DNA of 64,000 nucleotides, from positions 34,953,539 to 35,017,538 of the forward strand of contig OX243818.1 of the NCBI GenBank assembly GCA_945859605.1, written 5' to 3'. This DNA comes from Lumbricus rubellus. Lineage: Eukaryota > Annelida > Clitellata > Crassiclitellata > Lumbricidae. The notes under the pieces were generated by a model. That model was not told where the DNA came from, ran no database searches, and worked only from the letters and a program-made list of their open reading frames with translations. Each line of letters opens with the position of its first letter. Position 1 is the stretch's first letter. The position numbers and the translations under genes were made by a program. Below are positions 1 to 12,995 of the stretch, one piece after another.

Positions 1-62
1 ATTTGCCTTGGAATCTTGCACGTGGGTTAAGTTGCGTCCGTGCAAGCGTAGCCTATATATAG

Positions 63-1032
63 TAGAGAGTGACACGGTAACCGCTTCCGCGGTAAATCCG
101 CGGTAACCGCGGGAATACCGCGGGAATGGGGGTCACTTTTAAAATATAACCGCGGTAAAGCACGGTAACGGGGACACATAGGACGGTAATACCGTGGGAA
201 TGGGTTTGGAAGCTGCGGTAATGCCGCGGTAATGAATACGGTTCATCGGATTTTGTTGATTGTTTGCTATTTACGCAGGCGTTCCGTGACCGTGAAGTAG
301 GTTTAGCCTACTTAGAACTATCAAACCTCGTTCGTGAGACCTCGTTCGAGCTCGATGGTAGTAAACTAATAATATTGTCTTTGAGTGCCTATAGCCTATG
401 TAGGCTACTTCAATTGATTCTTTCATGTTTGAAGCTGCTCCACAGATGCCTAGGGAAGGTCCCTGTCAAGAATTTATTGCAAAGCACCAAAAGTCCGAGA
501 ATTACATTAATTTACAAAATCAGGGGTAGGCAAAGCTTGTGTATATTTTGAAAAATGAGGTAAAAGATTCTTTGTTCTCTGACCATGTTAGATGCATTTC
601 AGAGGCTACATGTATAATACAGAGCTCGAGGCTATTTAAATCATGGAAATAGCGACAAGTGGTAGGCGCATTGCAAGTCGTTCCTTGTGACGAAGAACCA
701 AAGAACCAAAAAATCTGCAGCGTTTTAGCGTTTGACACAAAACCGTTTATTGGATTTCTACAGTTTCATAATAATGCTACTAATGACGATGCTAATGTGT
801 ATATAATTATGTCAATTTAAGACGATGTTAATGTTTATATTTGTCAATTTAAGATGTGGGGACCTTGTGGGACAAACATCCGTTATATGGGGATGGTGAG
901 GGGATGGGGACGAAGGTTACGGGGATGGGGAAGGGATGGGGACGGGTTCTGCGGGGACGGGAGGGGATGGAGTTAAGAGTGCAAATGCGGGGAGGGAATG
1001 GGGACACATTTCTGTCCCCGTGTCACTCTCTA
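63..1032. mobile_element. hAT-superfamily element with perfect 8-bp target duplication
   Basis: The ends are inverted copies of TAGAGAGTGACACGG. The flanking eight bases, ATATATAG, are identical at 55-62 and 1033-1040, as expected of hAT insertions. The left interior (about 70-260) is a run of degenerate CCGCGGTAA-like units and the right interior (about 880-1020) is G-rich with GGGGATGG-like units. No convincing transposase was recognised in the 970 bp, so it is probably non-autonomous. Confidence 0.8.
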
Positions 1033-1040
1033 ATATATAG

Positions 1041-2105
1041 GCTATAGCCAAAAAATAAATTAAACAATTTGAAAGATTGATGGAATAATGCATTGTGTGG
1101 GGTTCTTTCAGAGCTGCCTTCTCTTTACTCAGCGGAGTAACTGTTCATCAACTTTATCTAGGAACCTTCTTTTTGTACACAAGAAAGGAGACCCACATGA
1201 CTGCAAGACATTGCGGATCAAACAGCCTACAGAACACTGCAGAAAAAGTTTTGACCACAACGCAACGAGAATGAAGCAGTAAGCTGAGGGAGGACTTCAA
1301 GACGCGTAATACCGTTTCGACCAGGAATGAGAATAATTGATTAGCTGTTCACAATGAAACATTATAGTAGGCAGTCATTCACCACATAATTATAGGAGTT
1401 TTGGCCGCACACCGGTCGAAAACGGGGTCGAACATTCAGTGAAAGCTTTGAAATGACTTAGGCCTAATCACAAAACGGTATGCCGGTGTCACGAAATAGA
1501 GAATGCCCCGTATTAATCGTATCCCCCCAATTGAAGAAATATCGAAAAAGTCACTTTCGCGTGTAATGTTTTTGCAAATTAATTTTCATCTGCCTTGTTT
1601 TGAACAATGACACTAACAGGTATGTTTATTCCTGCTAGATAATTTGTTTTGCTTTGGTTTTAGAGCACTTAAAACGTTTAAAACAATTAAAACACTCAGA
1701 GTCACTAAATAAATTCGAGTTGCCTTTCTTTGTACATTGCTTAGGACACTTAAAACAATTCGAGTCACTTCAAATTTTTATTAGAGCATAAAATTTTAAT
1801 TATACGCATTTAAAAAAAAATGGGATAGAATGGTTTATCCACCCAGATAGTATAGACCGGTTAATTCCATCCGGGGGATAGATTAATTCATCCCCCGGAT
1901 AGCTTTCAGGGGGATACTTCTTTTCGTGTCACCAGGTAAAGTAATTGCACTGTGTTCGAAGATCCGCTCATACGGTCTGGCGACGTGTGCTGGAAGAGTA
2001 AAGTAATTTACCTGGACCCCAACACAACCACCAGTAACAACGACAACGAAGAATATGATGACAACAGGAGTAACAACCACCGCCACATTGAAGTAACACT
2101 ACCGT
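1041..2105. other. No gene recognised
   Basis: AT-rich sequence. A short stretch near 1855-1915 has several CCGGGGGATAG-like words in both orientations, but I see no exon, RNA gene or complete transposon. Confidence 0.4.
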
Positions 2106-2109
2106 ACAG

Positions 2110-2519
2110 CAAGAGAATTGAAGCAACAACTTCACTGGCTTCCACTCTCGACCCTTATACAATTTAAGGTCCTAATTTTGGTCATCAAGTCTCAAATGAG
2201 TCTTGCTCCGAAGTATCTGTGTGATCCGATACTTCGCCCTCTTTCTGCCACTTCGCTGCGTCCTCTTAGGTCCTCTGATCGGCTTGACCTCTTTGTCCCT
2301 CGAGTCAGGACCGCCATGGCGCAATCCATATCATTTGCCTGCATTGGTCCCTCCCTATGGAATGGGCTTCCCCCATCAGTTCGCTCTGGTAGTGTATCCT
2401 CATCTTTCTCTCGTCTAAAAACTTGCCTTTTTTCTCGGAGTTGAACGCACTGGGAGCGATTCTGAAAGGCTCTTGCTGCAAGAAGCGCTTTATAAATGGT
2501 AAGATAAGATAAGATAAGA
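2110..2519 (+). mobile_element. LINE 3' end (L2/CR1-like reverse transcriptase C-terminus) with (GATAA)n tail
   Basis: The plus-strand frame reads LHWLPL, then SLAPKYL, LWNGLPPSVRS and FSRLKTCLF, the usual order at the C-terminus of L2/CR1-type LINE polyproteins. The stop is followed by about 70 bases and a GATAA microsatellite (about 2500-2518), typical of a LINE 3' tail. The element is 5'-truncated. Confidence 0.75.
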
Positions 2520-2900
2520 AGCTCATCTTCTTCTGGTTCTCTGCCCCTCGGCAGGTTCGGCTGTCCAACGTCGCCACTCTTCCCTCCGCTGGGCCTTCTC
2601 CGTTAGTCTCCTTTAGAGAAGGGAATGGGGTAAGCAAGCGTCTCATATAGCCTCTGCTGCTCAAAAGTCCACCACGCCACCTACAGTCCTACACGCGGTC
2701 CCCCCTGACGAAAACGAAGTGCGTGGTGGGCGACCGAGTTCTCGCCGGTATATGCGAGAACCCAGAGGAGAAGATCCTGAAGGACGGAGATGACGGAACT
2801 CGGCAACGCAGGGAGATGGTGTCTCGTTAAAAACACCGAGGGGAGGGCAACGGGAGACCACCCCTCTACGAATCCCGAGTAAAATGTCAAATACTAAGAA
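2520..2900 (-). mobile_element. LINE 3' end, minus strand
   Basis: On the minus strand one frame reads [17 protein letters not shown] and then a stop near 2522, a C-terminus found in a common invertebrate LINE family. Related fragments lie at 33629 and 24150. It abuts the (GATAA)n tail of the preceding LINE, so one inserted next to the other. The upstream limit is uncertain. Confidence 0.6.
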
Positions 2901-3860
2901 GCTCAGTATGTACGAAATAGGAAAATGAAACACAAGGACGTATAATTTTGTATATAGAAGCACTCGTCTTAGAAGTCTGAATTTGGACTGATGCAGAATG
3001 GTATTTCTGCCTCGCAACGCACCTCATATAGGATAGCAGCACTTATCTGGCGAAGTCTAAATTGTAGCCTAGTCCTGCCTGTCCTACCTGTCCGTCATCG
3101 GTAGGGCTACGTGAGTACGTATCCGCGGATGCTCTTCGACTCCTCTTTTACCCTCAACGCCCAGTTAATGTTGGCCAAATAATAGGAACACCGAGCATCA
3201 CCAATAACGAACCGTAGTAGGCTAAACGTTCGATTTTGGATTTTGCATGATTAATTAATTATTTCATAATTTTCGAAGAAGAATAGCGTAATTAATTAAT
3301 TGTCTCTCATTTTAGCCTTCCAAATAATATTCCGATTTCGCTTTGGCGTGAATTCTTTCACGATTCATCAATTCAATTTCATTTTAGGCAAGAATCGTTT
3401 AATGAATTTAGCATCTATTGGTCAACAATTATTTTATTAACAACCCAACTGCGAAAATTTATTTTAACTGTTTAGTAGGCTAATGATGAAGCTTTTCTGA
3501 AACTCTATCCGCTAGTGTTAGACTAATGATTATCATTTTCACTTTCTATTGGCAGTTAACACGTGTCTTCATGCACGAAGAGCAAATAGGCCTAGCTAAC
3601 AAAGCTGTCATTGTACGTGTAGGCCTAGTTGCAGTTAACGTCATGGTAGATGATATTAAATTTTACTGTATAATACACATGACATAAAAAATTTACCATG
3701 TAATCCACATGACATGAAAATTATGGCTCCATAAAAGTTCATAACTCCTCAGATCAACCTGAAAATACAGGATACATACAAATTCAAGTGTTTTACTTAG
3801 ATGAGGCTAACCACTTCTGAGTAAATATCTTGTTGCTACCAAAGGACCCCATGCGCTGTA
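2901..3860. other. No gene recognised
   Basis: AT-rich intergenic sequence up to the mariner insertion. No exon or repeat was identified. Confidence 0.4.
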
Positions 3861-3862
3861 TA

Positions 3863-4894
3863 CAGGGTGGCCCAAAAAAAGTGACAACACAACCTAGCAA
3901 AGAGTCATTTAAAATAATTGAATCAATATAACGTTTTGCAATTTACTCTCGTATGCCAAGTAGTAGCCTAATTACGCTAATCATAAAACATGTTCAATGT
4001 GTCCCCATGCTTCTCAACAACTTTTTGTAAGCGTGAAACACCAACTGATACCATGATACCGCAGCTGAAATGTTCACGTTCTCGTATATATCCTTTCTGG
4101 AATTTAATTGCCTTTTCTTTGATTCAACTGAATAAACACGATCATTTTGAGAATTAACTGTCGTGGCAAAGATTAATCTTTTCGTCTGTAAACCAGATGG
4201 TTCATACACTTGTCATTAGGAAACCGTTCAAGTAGCTGCTGACTGCGTTGCAAAGTTTCAATTTGCAATTTTCGTTGAGCATCTGCCTGATCACACGCTT
4301 GTACGTTTTCAGTTGTACATTGTAAAGTTTCATTACAATTATACGTTGTACCGACGACCGTGATATACCCGTTTCTCTTTGAATTTCGCACGGACTTTTG
4401 TGACAGTGAGGATCATCTTCTTGACTGCAGATCAGCTCACTCACCCGCTCACAGTTCTATCGTGTTCTAGCAGACTTTGGCCGACCACTTCCACGTTTAC
4501 GTTCTGTTGTACCGTCATTATCAATTTATTTAATAAATCGACTGACACTAGCTATAGCGTAGCCCTACTATAAGCTTTGTTTGGAAACTAGTTTTTTATT
4601 CGCCTTGCACCCCAATGTTTCTCAATTCGAAAGTTTTAATCAGAATACGGTCTTCTGTTGTGATTTTTGTCACTCTGGTTAAAATATCTTCAAAACACGC
4701 AGAAATTGACGATTGGCAAAGAAAAAATTTCAAAATGTTGACCGGAAATTGTCGTAATAATGATGTCATATTATGACTAAACAGGTAAGTAAGTAAATGA
4801 GTGAACTATTTAAGATATTATGGATACAGTCTAAACAGATTTGAAGTAATTATATGACATTATACGATATGTTATCACTTTTTGGGTCACCCTG
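3863..4894 (-). mobile_element. mariner/Tc1-family transposon with both terminal repeats
   Basis: Terminal inverted repeats CAGGGTGGCCCAAAAAAAGTGA (left) and its near complement ending TCACCCTG (right) are flanked by TA at 3861-3862 and 4895-4896. The 1,032-bp length is short for an autonomous element. The coding strand is minus and only the N-terminal part of a transposase remains. Confidence 0.8.
4172..4444 (-). pseudogene. Decayed mariner transposase N-terminus
   Basis: Minus-strand frames contain a helix-turn-helix start with SQEDDPHCHKSPCEIQRETG and ISRSSVQRII, and in a shifted frame LQRSQQLLERFPNDK. This matches the paired-like DNA-binding region of mariner transposases, with frameshifts between blocks. 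No DDE catalytic part follows inside the element, so it is inactive. Confidence 0.7.
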
Positions 4895-5470
4895 TAGAAT
4901 CGAAAACGAATCACTAAGGGTCTGATGCGTGCTTGACCCCCATTATCAACCACACCTTACAACTATCAATTGGTATTGAAACACATGCGCTGCAACACCA
5001 ATACCCAGTGAGAGAGTGAACAAGCGATATAGTTAATTTGAAGATCACGGAGAGTCTAAGCACGTGATCAAGCAAGCTAGTGAGTGAGTGGATGAGTGGA
5101 TGTGTGACTGTGTGATCTCAAACTACATCTTTGTCCAAATGACAGAATTATTGAAATAAAGCTAAATCGGTTGACAAACCAGTCAAATATGTATGTACCT
5201 CGCCCTAGCCCTTGCCAAGTATAATATAGCCTAATTAAAAGTGGTGCAACTTAAATTAGAAATAGCCTAAACATAACAGTGTCAGTTTAAATGCGATATT
5301 ATAGGCGATTTCAATCTCATTCAATGTGTGAATCACTCACTGGGAGAGAGACTCTAAATGCTGCAATCTTCATTAATGTTTCTAATAATGTCTCGGGTAC
5401 CGCAAAGAGTAAGCTTAGGCCTACAGCTGTAAAATTGTTCCAATTCTGTTATATAAAAATCAGTCGCACA

Positions 5471-5618
5471 CAACGTTCCCTCTAAGGTTTGCCGGTGGTT
5501 GTGCAAATTTGGAATCTCTTGTGCAACAATTTACTGCTTAATATTTTTGTGTGCAAATTTTTGCGGCAGAAAGGAAAGTTCAGTCAAATACGAATTCAAG
5601 ACAGAATAACTATCAAGA

Positions 5619-5677
<59 letters not shown>

Positions 5678-6892
5678 TGTGTGTCCATCTGCGTAGAGGG
5701 GAGGGCAAGTCCTTCCCCCAAATATCGGGCAAGTCTGACTTTTCGGGCAAGCAGACCCGGAAAAGTACAAAAAGTTATTTAAAAATTCGGCAAACGTAAA
5801 TGGAATTTTTTGTAAGATTTCGGCCAGATGACAAAAAAAATTTCGAGCAAAAGTCTCATTTTCCCCCCTCCTGAAATGTTCCCTACGCCTATGTGTGTGA
5901 CGATAATTATGTCTGCAGCCACTGTCTATAGGCCTAGCCTACTCCCTAAATATAAGCAGACCTTCAGCAACCGTTTATCATTTTAGATTTCTTGGAACCA
6001 CATTAACAATTAATTTGCTAGCAAAGCCTAGCAGTATAGGAGCTCCTGTCCAGAAATTGTGTCCTGAAATTAGCTTACAATTGCGACTGACTGATTGTGA
6101 TGATTTTTTGGAGTTTTCTTCAACAAACAACATACATGTACATATATCCAACCGGTAGGCTATTTCCCACCTCACGTAGCCTATGTCAATGAAAATCTAA
6201 CAATGTCAACTAATAAAAATATATCCTACCAGTATTTTTCCCACACGTAGTCTATGTCAATGAAAATCTAATGATTGTCAACTAATAAAAAATATATCAT
6301 ACCGGCATTTTCTCCCTCACGTAGTCTATGTCAATGAAAACTGAACAATATCTGCTAATAAAAAATTTATTGGCGTCATTGTCGATATGAATACCAGCCT
6401 CTATACGATCTGTCAGCTGAACCTAGAAATCTACTAAATCCGACAAGAGCTAACGCTGACTGGCCCGTTACTTGATCCTTCCCGGCTTGTCCCACGTGTT
6501 GCACAAAGCGAACGGGCACCTATAATGACCTATAATTAACCTGTGCAAGTGGCCAGATTCGCCTATTCAGGACCCAACCGCTAATTACAGTCGTTATTAC
6601 TTATTAGTCGCAGTACACTTTGAGAGTCGCCACAAAAAGAATTGGAAACGGAGGTCTATGGGATAGCTAGATCGCATGCGCAAACTGAGACCGCGGCCAG
6701 AGATACTTTACAGAACTATCGGCGTTGATTAACAGCCTAAATGCAGATTTAAACAAAATTACTACAAGAATAAAATAAAAATAATATGTAACTCAATCTG
6801 ATTTTTTGCGCGGCAGATAAAATCTTCTGCGCAGCAGTAGTTTTTCTTCTGCGCGGCCGCGCAATCGCGCAGCTTAGCGGGAACGTTGGGGA
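5471..6892. mobile_element. Probable hAT element, 1.4 kb
   Basis: The left end CAACGTTCCCTCTAAG is mirrored by AGCGGGAACGTTGGGGA at the right. The flanking eight bases are GTCGCACA (5463-5470) and CTCGCACA (6893-6900), seven of eight identical. It contains a (GT)n microsatellite and AT-rich filler with a thrice-repeated CACGTAGTCTATGTCAATG word near 6174-6340. No transposase was recognised. Confidence 0.6.
5621..5684. repeat. (GT)n microsatellite
   Basis: About 64 bases of GT with one A interruption, inside the hAT element. Reading frames through it are spurious. Confidence 0.98.
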
Positions 6893-7139
6893 CTCGCACA
6901 TGTAATTAATATGTGACATTAACTATTCTTTCACTTGCTCCAAATCCTGCAGTTTAAAAAATTCTACAATATTTTCAGTCGAATTTATAACCATAGACTA
7001 ACACTCCAAATTTTCCAAAACAGCTCAGCGCTCGGCTCCAGCTAATTAACCAATGATGCATCGTAGGAGTCCTGCTGCCAAAGCATCTTGCTCTTCTTTA
7101 TGGTCGAGAGGGAAGAGGACCTTTACATCATTTTCGTCT

Positions 7140-8291
<1,152 letters not shown>

Positions 8292-8975
8292 CTTTAAACA
8301 GAAAAAGTTTGAAACGCTGTATTTCTAAACAGTCATTCATTTCCAAGGCTTTTTTACGAGCTGCGATCATGACTGTAGGCTATAGTTGTATAGTGTATAC
8401 CTATAAGCTTACATATCTTAACGTAACATTACAACTGAAAAACACTCCGATCAATCACACCTTTCTACGTTTGATAGTTCGTGATTGGATAAAGTAAATC
8501 AATGTAGGCTAAAATAATTACATATTCTATGAGTTCAGCATACAAATATTTTCGACACGGTTGTAGCGTGTTATACATGTAATTATTATTGTTAAGGCGA
8601 AAATGTTTCTCATCAACAATAGTTCAACAATTATCTCTCGTTTGACTAAGAGGGTTGCAGACAACTTTCGTTTGACAAGCAAGTAGTTGTGTAGTGTTGA
8701 TTCTTGAGTAGGCCTATTCACTAAAGCGCAGGATTCAGTTTATCCATCTGCCATTCTACCAAGCTTTTTATCAGATGTTTCGTGCGTAGCCTATAAGCGT
8801 CCGCGAGCGGAAGAGTCAGATAGGCTAGACGGAAACAAAGAGACAGAGAAGAGAGAGAAATGGACGACACGCAGAGGGACAGAGAGAGGCAGAGAGAACG
8901 ATAGAAAGTCGTGTTGAAGGGAATTAGAAGTGATAATATTATAATAGAAAATGGGATAAATAGAGATAGTAGCAA

Positions 8976-9243
8976 AACTCTGACAAGAAAACTACATATC
9001 ATCAGGATTCCCCAGGATTGCGTGGAAAAAGCCATTATGCTGGGTCACGTGGAAGGTTATCGACGCAAGGGTAGACCGCGTATTTGCTGGATTGACAACA
9101 TTCTTGCTTGGTCCCGTCTTTCCGGATCCAATCTTCTCGCCGCTGCACGCGATAAGAGGCAGTGGAGAGCTTTAGTCCATGCATGTGACCAACCGTCGCG
9201 CAGCGACGTCGGTGACTGACATGACATGACATGACATGACAGT
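8976..9243 (+). mobile_element. LINE 3' end insertion with (ATGAC)n tail and 10-bp target duplication
   Basis: The plus frame reads MLGHVEGYRRKGRPR then AAARDKRQWRALVHA and PSRSD, the C-terminus of RTE/CR1-like LINEs. It ends in TGACATGACATGACA. AGTAGCAAAA occurs just before (about 8966-8975) and just after (about 9244-9253), which marks a LINE target duplication. The insertion is absent from the paralogous intron of copy 3 (21.7-22.5 kb). Confidence 0.85.
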
Positions 9244-10709
9244 AGCAAAAGAATAAATAGAGAGAGAATGAGACAGAGATATGGAAAGTATGAACACAGT
9301 CATTTTCTCAGTTGACAACAACTAGGCATAAACACTATGTCATGCATATAAAGTAGGCCTAAGACACATTGTTGAGCGATTTTTTCTTTGAGGGCAACGT
9401 GTCTGAATATCAATGTTCAAACTGTTCGCCAATCAGACTTTGAAACAAAATACTGGTTCGCAGCTCAGGTATAGGCCCTATGAAATACAATTATAATAGT
9501 AGGCTATTATTTTCAAACGTGTAGGCCTAACTCTTGCCGACGGTATAAAAACTAATGGATACACAATCAATCAGCAGTATGTTGATAGGCCTATGTTTAA
9601 TGTACACATCAATGTAGACAGAATCGGAGTTTGCTGTAACGACGACCTGTACTACTGTTGTCGGCATCTTCTATAATACAAACTTGACAATAGCTGAAGA
9701 CGATTCAAGAAGGCTTCCGAGAAGCATCAAACTGGAAATCGAAAGGTTACGTTACTCCAGTGAAAGATCAGGTATGCATCGTGCTTCCGCGGGTTATAAG
9801 AACGCCATCTCTGAAGGCATTTAAATCAAAGTGAAGACACATCATTCTGTCTAAACAATCAAAGGCCTATATGACTCCCATTAACCCATTTTGGACTAAG
9901 CTTATCGTTTGCTTTACGAGCACCTTTTTTGAAGACATCACGTTGGGTGACGCCATCACATAATCTCCTGTAGGCTACTGTTCTTAAGTCAGCACGAAGT
10001 TTGATCTGTCGAGACAAATGCTAAAAATTGTTTTTAAAGCTTTGAAGTGATTTTAAATAATGTCAAATTCTGCAAAACCCCGTATGTTTGCCGTCCTTTG
10101 TTTGCAAAGTTGTTATTTTGGTCTGATGTGTGATATCACACAAGGTGATGGGCTTTTAAATCAGTTGTGTTAATTGCGGTTTTTACAATTTTTGCAGGGC
10201 CCATGTGCAGCGTGCTGGGCATTCTCTTCGGTAAGTCCGTATGCATCTTTATGCCTATTCAACTTGTTAGGCTATAACCTAATTATGCATGTATCGTTCA
10301 GTCCCATAGCTGATAGCCAGTTTGCACTAAGTTGCTTACTTGCTTGCATAGGACCACTTTTTCCATTCCTTCCAATTAGACTAGATTGTGCGTCACAAAG
10401 GAGAAAATTCATTTCAAGTTCTTATTGTGAAAATTCTAATAACTCACGCTGCTAAACTACATTGTGAACCTTCCACGTTAAGCCGATAATTATAATTATT
10501 ATTCCTTGACAAATTATGACTGAAGTCTTGGCAATCAACGGAGTTCACTATGCAGAATGTTGCCTATGTTATTATAGGCCTACAAAATTCTCCCACGATC
10601 ATTTGTCAGCGTAATTCCACATGGGAGGGTCATAAGAATATTAACATAATGTTATTATCAACCAGCCATCCATTGCTTCAAATTGGGTTGTTTTGTTTTT
10701 TCAGACCGG

Positions 10710-11155
10710 TGTAAAGGTTTCAAATTACCCCCTCCTAAACATTACCCTCCGGTAACTTGAAACCGGTTTCAGATTACCCCCTGGGAACTAGATTTGCATC
10801 AATCACCGCATTTATTGCACACAAAAAATCAGAAAAATCATCCCGCTTCTTGTTTTGGTCTGAAGATTTCCATCCGTCATCCCACTTCGTGGTTTGCCAT
10901 CAATATTTTGATCGGAAAAAATAATAGCCTCGAAGCTATTTTCTCCATGTAAACTTCAGCGTCGATTAGTATTTTAGTTGCAGATGAAAATATTGATAAC
11001 AAACCACGAAGTGGGATGACGGATGAAAATCTTCAAACCAAAACAAGAAGCGGGATGATTTTTCTGATATTTTAGTGCAATAAATGCGATGATTGGTCCA
11101 ATTTACAGTTTGCAGAAGGCTAATGTTTAGGAGGGGGTAATCTGAAACCTTTACA
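10710..11155. mobile_element. 446-bp hairpin-like inverted-repeat element inside cathepsin copy 1 exon 6
   Basis: The ends are TGTAAAGGTTTCAAATTACC and its complement, continuing inverted for about 35 bp. CCGG flanks both sides (10706-10709 and 11156-11159), where the intact paralog has one CCGG. Inside, a second inverted pair (about 10800-10910 against 10985-11095) contains CATCCCGCTTC/CATCCCACTTC words, so nearly the whole element could fold into one hairpin. It has no coding capacity. It behaves like a MITE with a 4-bp target duplication. Confidence 0.85.
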
Positions 11156-12137
11156 CCGGCGCTCTTGAGGCGCAGAATGTTCGTAAAACTGGTAGACTTG
11201 TAACACTCAGTGAACAGAACTTGATCGACTGTTCAGGCACGTCGGGAAATAATGGCTGTACAGATGGCTCACCAGGAAAGGCGTTTGCATATGTGGCCGA
11301 CAATGGAGGAATGAATTCAGAAGCATCATATCCATATGAAGGAACGGCTAGTAGCCTATCTCACACTTTATTTAGTGTCTCGAAGACAGTGACCAAATCG
11401 ACCATGACGATACTAGGTGTTACATTGATGAAGTAATCAACTGCGTTTTAGAACCTGGCTAGCCTTAACTGTTTTGTATCAACAGACAACCTTCACTCGG
11501 GGCTTTTAAAAGGAATTTTTAGAACTGCACAACAGTGCACAACTAGGGCTGTATGCTACTGCAAATTTGGAGTTGAGTACACGCTACCCGGGAGAAAAAT
11601 TGCCTTTTTGGTGCCATTTTTTAGTCATCCCCCAAAACAAGTCTCGATTTTCGCGTCCGAAAGAAGCTGATGACCGTGCACAACCCTTTCTGTCATTTTC
11701 CATCCGTGGTAAATTATTTCCAATCGTTGGACAATTACTAGTTTTCACTGCACAGAAGTGCTTCTACATTCTAGGCCTACAGCTGCACTTAGAAGTGCTT
11801 CTACATTCTACAGCTGCATTTAGAACATTTTGTGTACAGCTGCACGCTAAAACAAACATGCTGTAACGTATATTGCGTCATCAGCGCGTTAGCTTTGATG
11901 GTTTATTGTGATTTCCAAGGGAGGGACTTGTCGAAACCAACCAAACGCCGTTGCAGCCACCCTCGATGCTTACGGCCTCATTCGTAGCGAGGTTAAGCTT
12001 CAGGCAGCCGTTGCAGAAATTGGACCTATCTATGTCAGAGGTCATCTACGTCAGCGAATCTTTCAAGTCTTACGCAGGAGGCAAGTAGAAACCACTTGTT
12101 CCAACTTCCAAGTGGCGACCAGTGTGAACATTATACG

Positions 12138-12789
12138 TCTATATAAATAAAAATGTAACCGCGTTTGGCTCCTTGCAAGTTATCTCCGAACTTTCTGCGC
12201 CGATTCCTTTCAGAACTTCACCAAAACGTTTAGTTCCAACACGGCCGGGTTTGCAGAATGATTTTTCGCAAAAAGCGCAATCTTTTCAACAAAAAAACAA
12301 CTTTGAAAATTCCACCGTTTTCAACACATAGCCTACGCCCGTCAATAAACCTTGCATACCAATTCGGGCATGTTTGTTCCGTAAATTTCTTTAGCGCATT
12401 TCATTACGGCCTTCGCATTTCATTACGGCCTTCTTGCTCAAGCATTTTATGGCGTGATCCGCGTCGCCATCGCAAAGGGGAGGGGAAGGGAGAGGGGGAG
12501 TGGGAGGGGGAGGAGGAGGGGGAGGGGGAGGGGGAGGGGAGGGGGAGGGGGAGGGGGAGGGGGAGGGGGAGGGGGAGGGGGAGGGGGAGGGGGAGGGGGA
12601 GGGGGAGGGGGAGGGGGAGGGGGAGGGGGAGGGGGAGGGGGAGGGGGAGGGGGAGGGGGAGGGGGAGGGGGAGGGGGAGGGGGAGGGGGAGGGGGAGGAG
12701 GAGGGGGAGGGGGAGGGGGAGGGGGAGGGGGAGGGGAAGGGGAGGGAGGCTCTTTTCAGCCACAGCAACGCGTGGCCGGGTTCAGCTAG
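12138..12789 (+). mobile_element. Helitron-like element carrying a (GGGGGA)n block
   Basis: It starts TCTATATAAATAAAAATG and ends with a short hairpin (GCCAC, loop AGCAACGC, GTGGC) about 10 bases before CTAG, as in Helitron termini. A second copy of the end lies at 26361-26395 on the minus strand, also next to a C/T-rich block. The base before TC is G rather than the usual A, and no Rep/helicase is present, so the Helitron call is an inference. Confidence 0.45.
12476..12748. repeat. (GGGGGA)n purine tract
   Basis: About 270 bases of nearly perfect GGGGGA units on the plus strand. Strand-asymmetric purine DNA of this type can form G-quadruplex or triplex structures. Glycine/glutamate/arginine reading frames through it are artefacts. 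Confidence 0.97.
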
Positions 12790-12964
12790 TTTATAATAAA
12801 TGTTCATTTGTAAGTAAAAATAACCTAACCATGTGTCCTACATTTGGGGCATGAACCAGTGTATGTATGCGCACTTGTTATAGCGCCCTCTAAGTATATG
12901 TTTATGTCTCTGTTTCTCTTTCTCTAACACTTTCTGGCTCTCTATGTCTCTCTCTTTGTCTCTA

Positions 12965-12995
<31 letters not shown>

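Noticed and set aside
264..551. 95-codon frame inside the first hAT element
   Set aside because: No similarity to hAT transposase motifs that I can see, and biased composition; not called as a gene.
12258..12854. Glycine/arginine-, glycine/glutamate- and proline-rich reading frames up to 198 codons
   Set aside because: They are only translations of the (GGGGGA)n tract in all frames, with no splice sites or conserved flanks.
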